A stretch of 64,000 nt of DNA from Archangium gephyra (GTDB lineage Bacteria > Myxococcota > Myxococcia > Myxococcales > Myxococcaceae), in NCBI RefSeq assembly GCF_001027285.1, contig NZ_CP011509.1, positions 7,402,501 through 7,466,500 of the forward strand, given 5' to 3'. The notes under the pieces were generated by a model, which made no database searches, was not told the DNA's origin, and saw only the letters and a list, made by a program, of their open reading frames with translations. Every line of letters begins with the position of its first letter. Position 1 is the stretch's first letter. Position numbers and translations under genes: made by a program. Below are positions 59,241-64,000 of the stretch, piece after piece.

Positions 59241-59915
59241 TTACTTGGTGCGGGCCGCCTTGTGCTGCTCGCGCAGCGCCACCTTGATGCTCGGGCGGAT
59301 GATCACGATGCCGTCGTTGTGGCCGGCGACCGTGCCCTTGATGAGCAGCAGGCCCTTCTCCACATCCACGTCCACCAGGGTCAGGTTCTGGGTGGTGACC
59401 TGCTCCACGCCGTAGTGACCGGGCAGCTTCTTGTTCGGGTACACGCGGCCGGGCGTCTTACGCTGACCGATGGCGCCCGGGTGACGGCGGTACTCGTGCG
59501 TGCCGCGCGTGGCCGTCTGCGAGCCCTTGAACTTCCAGCGCTTCATGACGCCCTGGAAGCCACGGCCCTTGGTGACGCCCGTGACGTCCACCAGTTGGCC
59601 CTTGGCGAACAGGTCCGCCTTGACGGCGTCGCCCACGTTGAAGCCCGCGGCCTCCTCGGGGGACACGCGGAACTCCTTCAGGTGACGGCGCAGCTGCGCG
59701 CCGCTCTTCTTGAAGAAGCCCAGCTTGGCCTTGTTCAGGCTCTTCTCGCGGATCTCCCCGAAGCCCAGCGTCACCGCCGAGTACTTGTCCTTCTCCGGAG
59801 TCCGCTTACCCACGACCTGGCAGGTGTTGACGTCGACCACCGTCACCGGAACGAGGTTGCCCTCGTCGTTGAACACCTGGGTCATTCCCACCTTCTTACC
59901 GATAAGACCCTTCAC
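59241..59915 (-). CDS. rplC: 50S ribosomal protein L3, solitary copy
   Basis: One of the first proteins to bind 23S rRNA; it lies near the peptidyl-transferase centre. 224 residues. The N-terminus MKGLIGKKVGMTQVF, the loop GFQGVMKRWKFKGSQTATRGTHEYRRHPGAIGQRKTPGRV (spread over the known extended finger) and the C-terminal half are intact. In most bacteria rplC sits between rpsJ and rplD in the S10 operon; here neither neighbour is present, and it has its own terminator. It may be a relocated or duplicate gene. The start is MKGLIG at 59915. Confidence 0.96.
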   Translation of the reverse strand: MKGLIGKKVGMTQVFNDEGNLVPVTVVDVNTCQVVGKRTPEKDKYSAVTLGFGEIREKSLNKAKLGFFKKSGAQLRRHLKEFRVSPEEAAGFNVGDAVKADLFAKGQLVDVTGVTKGRGFQGVMKRWKFKGSQTATRGTHEYRRHPGAIGQRKTPGRVYPNKKLPGHYGVEQVTTQNLTLVDVDVEKGLLLIKGTVAGHNDGIVIIRPSIKVALREQHKAARTK

Positions 59916-60058
59916 GTCGTCCTCACAACCCGCGCCAATTGCGCGGAAACATCAATGAATCCAGCGGTTTGCGTCCGACTTCAGTTCCCCGGACGCCAGG
60001 AAGCGGCGCAATGTAGCAGCTCGCCCCCTACCGTCAAGCACGGAGGGAGGGCGGGGCT

Positions 60059-60832
60059 TCACTGCGCGCGATCCAGGCGCGGGTAGAACGGAGCGAGCTG
60101 CGCGTCCTGGATGCGCTGGGCGTAGACGTCCTCGCCGAGGAGGAACAACGCCTGATCCAGATAATCCTCCGCGGCCTGGACCTCGGTCTCCTTCTCGGCG
60201 ATCGCCCGGTCGATCTCCGCCATCGCCTGGTCGACCTCTTCCTTGTGGCCCGTCATCTCGTCTTCCATGTCCAGCATGCGCTTGTGCGCCAGGATGCCGG
60301 GCGCACCGGGCTGGCCGGGCTTGGGAGTGAGCGCCAGCTCCACCTGCCGCTCGAGGTCCTCCACGTCACGCGCCAGGCGCATCATCGCGATGCGGTTCTT
60401 CTTGATGTTGTCGCGCGAGAGTCCGAGCTTGGACTCGTCCGTGGTGACGAGCTCCAGGTCGGCGTGCTTCTTCTCCAGCTTCTTGAGCGCGTCCTGGGCG
60501 TAGCGGAGATCCGCCCGGCGGTTGGACAGCGTCTTGCGGAGGGTCTTGGTCTGCCCCTCCACGGCGTCCACCGCCTTCTTCCACTTCTTGACGATCTCGA
60601 ACTCGGCGGCCCGCTTGTCCTCGTACTGGGCGAGGTAGTCCTGCCAGGCCGCGTCCTCCTCGTTCATCTGCTGCTCGAGCGCGGCCAGCTCGTCCCGCCG
60701 GGCCACCAGCGCCGCCTCGGCGCGGTACACGCGGTCCATGGTCCGGGGACAGTTGGGCTTGCCCGCCAGGCGATCTCTCGCGAGATCGCCGAGCTGGAAA
60801 ATCAGATCGTTGTAGCTCTCCGCCTTGGCCAT
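60059..60832 (-). CDS. Coiled-coil protein of unknown function
   Basis: 257 residues, no signal peptide. After a short globular start (MAKAESYNDLIFQLGDLARDRL, with one CPRT) it is almost entirely alpha-helical with heptad patterns in two long segments (about 45-165 and 190-235), split by a loop with LTPKPGQPGAPGIL. This is a rod- or dimer-forming coiled coil. No enzymatic motif and no family recognised. It starts 32 bases after the neighbouring gene stop on the same strand, so they are probably co-transcribed. Confidence 0.82.
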   Translation of the reverse strand: MAKAESYNDLIFQLGDLARDRLAGKPNCPRTMDRVYRAEAALVARRDELAALEQQMNEEDAAWQDYLAQYEDKRAAEFEIVKKWKKAVDAVEGQTKTLRKTLSNRRADLRYAQDALKKLEKKHADLELVTTDESKLGLSRDNIKKNRIAMMRLARDVEDLERQVELALTPKPGQPGAPGILAHKRMLDMEDEMTGHKEEVDQAMAEIDRAIAEKETEVQAAEDYLDQALFLLGEDVYAQRIQDAQLAPFYPRLDRAQ

Positions 60833-60864
60833 GGGCGTGTTTTACGCCCAAGGCGAGCGGGCTG

Positions 60865-61341
60865 TCAGCTATCGGCCGGAGCGGCGGCGGCCGAGGAGAG
60901 GCTGGCCTCCGCGGCGGCCTGGGCGGCCCCCTCCGCCAGGGCGAAGAGCTCCCGGGCCCGATCCTGCTCCTCGGTGCGGTTGAGCTCGCAGACCCAGGCG
61001 CTGGACAGGTCCGCGTGCTGGCGGGCCAGTTCGGCGGTGGACTCGTAGCGAGCAGCCGAGGCGCGGGCGAAGGCCCCCTCCCGGCGCAGCTCCATCACCG
61101 TGTCGTCATCGAGGTTGATCTCCTCGGGCGGCACTGGCAGCGGACCGCGGCCGAGTGCCGCCAGCCGGGCCAGCAGCCGCGAGGCGTGTGCCCTACAGAA
61201 AGCGGCGAGAACCATCAGCCGCGCCCGCCCGCGGCTATCCCCGAGTCGCTCGGCCAACATCGTCATACGACGTGCCGAAACCACCTCGGACTCCCATGCC
61301 GCGGCCAGTGCTGCAGCCAAGCGGGTATGCCTTGCGCCCAT
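60865..61341 (-). CDS. Small helical protein, ferritin-like bundle possible
   Basis: 158 residues of nearly pure helix. Segments LAAALAAAWESEVVSARRMTMLAERLG, ARLMVLAAFCRAHASRLLARL and ARASAARYESTAELARQHADLSSAW (each broken by short turns) look like a four-helix bundle of ferritin type, but the usual E-x2-H ligands are not clearly paired, so metal binding is unlikely or unproven. The C-terminal tail is Ala-rich. It precedes the coiled-coil gene by 32 bases. No family recognised. Confidence 0.75.
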   Translation of the reverse strand: MGARHTRLAAALAAAWESEVVSARRMTMLAERLGDSRGRARLMVLAAFCRAHASRLLARLAALGRGPLPVPPEEINLDDDTVMELRREGAFARASAARYESTAELARQHADLSSAWVCELNRTEEQDRARELFALAEGAAQAAAEASLSSAAAAPADS

Positions 61342-61402
61342 CGGCCCTCCCCAGGTGCTGCCCCCAATCCCGCGAGCAAACTAGGGATGGACTCGCCAGG
61401 AT

Positions 61403-62497
61403 TCAACCGATCGGGCCCCAAGCGCGCTCCATCAACCAATATCCGCCGGCCGCGAGGATGAGGAGCGACAGAGCGCGCACCGTCCGGTGGTGCAACGCGG
61501 GCCTGCGCTGCACCAGCCGGACGAGGGGCAGCAGCACGGCGACGATGGCGGCCTGCCCCAGCTCCACGCCGAGGTTGAAGCCGAACAGGCCCGTCACCAC
61601 CGAGTCACCCAGGCCGTAGCTCCCCAGCACGCTGGCGAAGCCGAAGCCGTGCACCAGCCCGAAGAGGAACGTCAGCAGGGCCCGGTGGCGGTGCTCGCGC
61701 AGCACCAGGTTCTCCATGGCCACCCAGATGATGGAGACGGCGATGGCCGCCTCGACCCAGCGGGTGCGCGCATCGTCCAGGAGGATGAAGCCCAGCGCGG
61801 TGGCCCCCAGCGTCAGGGAGTGGGCCAGGGTGAAGGCCGTCACCAGCAGCAGCACCCGCCGGAAGCTCCCCCCCACCAGCAGCAGGGCCAGCAGGAAGGC
61901 CAGGTGATCGATGCCCCCGAAGATGTGGACCAGGCCCAGGCCCACCCAGTCGAGCAGCCCCGAGACGCGCGTGCGCTCCGGTTGTCCGGGCCCGGACACT
62001 CCGTCAGGCACGATGAGCGTGGGCTGGGAGGCGTCCGCGAAGCACTGTCCCTGCTCGCCTTGGACGTAGCTGCCGAGCACCACCTTGTATTCGGACGGCA
62101 GCACGGACAGCAGGGAGAAGCGCTGGCGCAGCTCGCCGGGTGCGCACTGGAAGGTGGCGTTGAGCTCCACGTAGGAGGCACGCGCCCGGGCATTGGTGTG
62201 GGTGCGGGTACAGGGCTGGCCCCCGGCGCTCAGGGGGATGGCGTCCCAGATGCCCACCGCCAGGGCCGGCGCTCGCGCGTCCAGGTCCCCCTGGGTGAGC
62301 ACCCCGTCCCCGTCCGCGTCGGCGGGCAGGAGCAGGGCGAGCGTGCCCGCGGTGAGGGTGATGCGCTCATGCACCTCCGGCCCCCCCGCGTCGGGGCGCC
62401 AGAGCTGCGCATAGAGGATGTCCGCATCGTGGGCGCTCGCGCTCCCGGCCACCACCAGGAGGGCAAGCGGTAGCGCCAGCCGGGCCGTCCGCCTCAT
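61403..62497 (-). CDS. HupE/UreJ-like membrane protein with N-terminal EF-hand-like loop
   Basis: 364 residues. Signal peptide (about 22 residues, SASA then HDADI). The periplasmic domain (23-170) carries a perfect EF-hand-like loop D60-x-D62-x-D64-G at 60-71, suggesting Ca2+ binding. From about 180 come six or seven membrane segments with the HupE/UreJ marks GLVHIFGGIDHLAFLLALLL and HGFGFASVL. The His-rich segments could bind Ni2+ or another metal. HupE relatives are linked to nickel uptake for hydrogenases and urease, but no such genes are nearby, so its substrate is open. It begins 36 bases after the zinc-ribbon gene stop on the same strand. Confidence 0.88.
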   Translation of the reverse strand: MRRTARLALPLALLVVAGSASAHDADILYAQLWRPDAGGPEVHERITLTAGTLALLLPADADGDGVLTQGDLDARAPALAVGIWDAIPLSAGGQPCTRTHTNARARASYVELNATFQCAPGELRQRFSLLSVLPSEYKVVLGSYVQGEQGQCFADASQPTLIVPDGVSGPGQPERTRVSGLLDWVGLGLVHIFGGIDHLAFLLALLLVGGSFRRVLLLVTAFTLAHSLTLGATALGFILLDDARTRWVEAAIAVSIIWVAMENLVLREHRHRALLTFLFGLVHGFGFASVLGSYGLGDSVVTGLFGFNLGVELGQAAIVAVLLPLVRLVQRRPALHHRTVRALSLLILAAGGYWLMERAWGPIG

Positions 62498-62533
62498 TGG
62501 GGGCGGAGACTGCCCCCGGGGGCGGGCTTCCGT

Positions 62534-63094
62534 CTACTCCTGGATGAACTCCAGGTGGATCTGCTGCCGGCCACTCAAGCCCCCGTGCCGGGAGCCGCAG
62601 CGCGGACAGAAGAGCGGACCCTCCCAGTCCCAGAGGGCCTTCACCTCCTCGCCACAGCACACCAGGGGGATGATCCGCAGATCATCCGTGTCCGGCGGCA
62701 TGGGCCCGGGCAGGGCCTCCGGCTCCACGCTGACGAAGGTGGGCCGGGGGTTGAGCGACAGGGTGCGCGACACGTAGGCCAGCTGCTCGTAGCGCACGTG
62801 GTTGGCCCAGGCGCGCGCCACGGCCTCCACATGTGCCTGCTGGCCCGGCGTGAGCCACTCGTCCCCCGCCGCGCGGTACCCACAATAGAGGCACCACCAG
62901 TCCGGCACCTCGTCGAAGCTCTCGTGAGCGTTCTCGAAGGGGAAGAGCGAGGCCAGCCGGCGCTGGAGGATGCTCGCGTCGTGGCGGCAGGGCCGCGTCT
63001 TGAAGTCCCGCTGGCACTGCGGACACTCGCGCCGCACGAAGCCGCTCGCGTCCCGCGGCAGCTCCAGATCGATGATCGCCGGAGCCCTCCTCAT
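62534..63094 (-). CDS. Zinc-ribbon protein of unknown function
   Basis: 186 residues with at least three Cys-pair sites: C24-x2-C27 (ECPQCQRDF), WWCLYCGYR, and late VCCGEE with FCPRCGSRHGG. These are typical of zinc ribbons, so it probably folds around two or three zinc ions. A positively charged first third and no signal peptide suggest a cytosolic nucleic-acid or protein-binding role; this is inference. ATG 63094 lies inside the 4-base overlap with the gene upstream, so the two are translationally coupled. Longer ORF starts are not supported. Confidence 0.8.
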   Translation of the reverse strand: MRRAPAIIDLELPRDASGFVRRECPQCQRDFKTRPCRHDASILQRRLASLFPFENAHESFDEVPDWWCLYCGYRAAGDEWLTPGQQAHVEAVARAWANHVRYEQLAYVSRTLSLNPRPTFVSVEPEALPGPMPPDTDDLRIIPLVCCGEEVKALWDWEGPLFCPRCGSRHGGLSGRQQIHLEFIQE

Positions 63095-63246
63095 GCGAGG
63101 GCTCCCCGCCCCCGCCGCGCCAGCGCGAGGATCAACGTCACCATGGAGAAGATCAATAGAAGGTGAACCCACCTGCCCTCGGTCGAGCCGCTGATCAGCC
63201 CGAGCACCCACAGCACGAACAGGATCGCACTCATCGTCCAGTACAC
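63091..63246 (-). CDS. Small two-helix membrane protein, lmo0937/DUF5670-like
   Basis: 51 residues, two hydrophobic segments (SAILFVLWVLGLISG and WVHLLLIFSMVTLILAL) joined by a short turn, and a basic tail ARRGRG. This is the layout of lmo0937-family membrane peptides. GTG 63246 has AGGAG about 9 bases upstream; ATG 63234 is an alternative that loses four residues. Its stop overlaps the start of the zinc-ribbon gene by 4 bases, so they form a coupled pair. It was probably missed by length-filtered gene finders. Confidence 0.7.
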   Translation of the reverse strand: MYWTMSAILFVLWVLGLISGSTEGRWVHLLLIFSMVTLILALARRGRGALA

Positions 63247-63509
63247 GCCGCCCACTCCTCTCCCGATGGTCTCGGAACCGTGCGCAAAGCTGGGACGCCC
63301 GGCGGATTGCCGCAACCCCTCCTTTCGACAGTCTCACGGTGGGCAAATGGGTTCCCAGATCGGACATTTTTTCCGGTCCACCACTTCCCACCTTGGGCGC
63401 CGTCCTCGTGATTCCAGGCGTTTGCCGGATGGCACGCTGGCTGCTTTGTGCGGCGGTCATCTGCCACACGGACGCGTGGCCCGTTCGGAGCGCGTGGGGA
63501 GGGTGTGTA

Positions 63510-64000
63510 ATGCGAGGGTGGACGGTGGCGATGGTGACGGCGGGGATGTTGGTGGGGATGGAGGCGGGGGCCTTCCAGCCCTACTTCCCAGGGGAGAGCA
63601 GTCCGGAGGTGGCGGAGCTGCGCGCGAAGCTGGCGGCGCAGGAGGCCCACCTGGCACGGCTCGAGGAGGAGGCGACTCTCTACGAGGAGGCGGAGGGGTT
63701 GGGCATCGTGGCGGCGGTGGAGGCCTCCCGGCTGCCCGAGCGCCAGCAGCGGCGGCTGGCCATGGCGATCGTCCGCGAGGCCAAGCGCAACAAGGTGGAC
63801 CCCATGCTGGTGGTGGCGGTCATCCGCTGCGAGAGCTCCTTCAACAACTACGCGGTGTCCCACGTGGGGGCCATGGGACTGATGCAGGTGATGCCGGACA
63901 CGGGCAACTACCTGGCGGACCGGGCAGGCTTCAAGCTGCAGCGCCACACCAATCTGTTCGATTCGGAACTGAACGTGGAGCTGGGCACGGCCTATCTGGC
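63510..64000 (+). CDS. Lytic transglycosylase (SLT domain), N-terminal part (3' end outside window)
   Basis: Cleaves the glycan strand of peptidoglycan in the periplasm with 1,6-anhydro product formation. The frame is open to the window edge (163 codons). A Sec signal (MRGWTVAMVTAGMLVGMEAGA) precedes a helical, coiled segment (about 32-62). The SLT catalytic domain starts near residue 84 with IVREAKRNKVDPMLVVAVIR, catalytic Glu108 in CESSF, and continues with GAMGLMQVMPDT. ATG 63510 follows GGGGAGGG. It is divergent from the small membrane protein gene over 263 bases in which I see no further feature. Confidence 0.93.
   Translation, partial: MRGWTVAMVTAGMLVGMEAGAFQPYFPGESSPEVAELRAKLAAQEAHLARLEEEATLYEEAEGLGIVAAVEASRLPERQQRRLAMAIVREAKRNKVDPMLVVAVIRCESSFNNYAVSHVGAMGLMQVMPDTGNYLADRAGFKLQRHTNLFDSELNVELGTAYL

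Overview
The window reads as chromosomal DNA of a myxobacterium, most likely a Cystobacterineae relative of Cystobacter, Archangium or Stigmatella. The basis is very high GC with G/C-ending codons, many secreted lipoproteins and TPR proteins without narrow families, an enhancer-binding sigma-54 activator, a PAS histidine kinase, and an eight-gene Nfs/Glt-type envelope machine with an AgmX/PglI-type C-terminal domain, a hallmark of Myxococcales. The genus is inferred. I saw no phage, insertion sequence, CRISPR array, rRNA or tRNA, but I could not run a covariance search. After start correction no gap exceeds about 280 bases.

Layout. 1-5.5 kb: 3' end of argF, a GDSL-type hydrolase, a GST-like protein and a PAS/PAS histidine kinase, facing dacB (PBP4-type carboxypeptidase). 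5.5-8.8 kb: carB, transcribed leftward just ahead of dacB. 8.9-10.8 kb: three small secreted or TPR-like proteins, the last two a tight pair. 10.8-14.3 kb: leftward housekeeping block aspC-type aminotransferase, coaD, rsmD and an unknown TIM-barrel-like protein. 14.4-17.1 kb: a carbohydrate-type porin followed by a lipoprotein. 17.3-20.9 kb: a zinc-type CDF exporter divergent from a sigma-54 activator that is followed by an alpha/beta hydrolase. 21.1-25.4 kb: typA behind a clear promoter, a metallophosphoesterase, and yebC coupled to a DUF2721 membrane protein. 25.4-28.4 kb: a large unknown protein divergent from a zinc-ribbon membrane protein. 28.5-31.0 kb: a thioredoxin-like protein and a dihaem cytochrome c peroxidase with overlapping ends, divergent from an AraC regulator. 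31.0-37.3 kb: a MarR repressor divergent from a TolC/adaptor/RND efflux operon, with a palindromic operator between them; the RND permease gene carries a one-base frameshift. 37.5-46.9 kb: an MFS exporter, lipoproteins, a VOC protein, a pirin, a proline dehydrogenase, a frameshifted LRR-like lipoprotein and an unknown membrane protein.

47.0-59.0 kb is the most distinctive region. It is a leftward cluster of two outer-membrane beta-barrels, a repeat protein, a 1,234-residue TPR protein, a TPR lipoprotein, a small secreted protein, an FHA/transmembrane/TonB-like protein and a third beta-barrel. This is the A-to-H order of the Myxococcus xanthus nfs (spore coat) operon, whose members are paralogous to the Glt gliding-motility complex. 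A solitary rplC lies upstream behind its own terminator. The right end (60-64 kb) holds a coiled-coil protein, a small helical protein, a HupE/UreJ-like protein, a zinc-ribbon protein overlapping a 51-residue membrane protein, and the start of a lytic transglycosylase.

Several dispersed GC-rich palindromes (CCCTCTCCC/GGGAGAGGG arms with a CGGGGTGAGGG tail) lie just after stop codons and look like a REP-like family.
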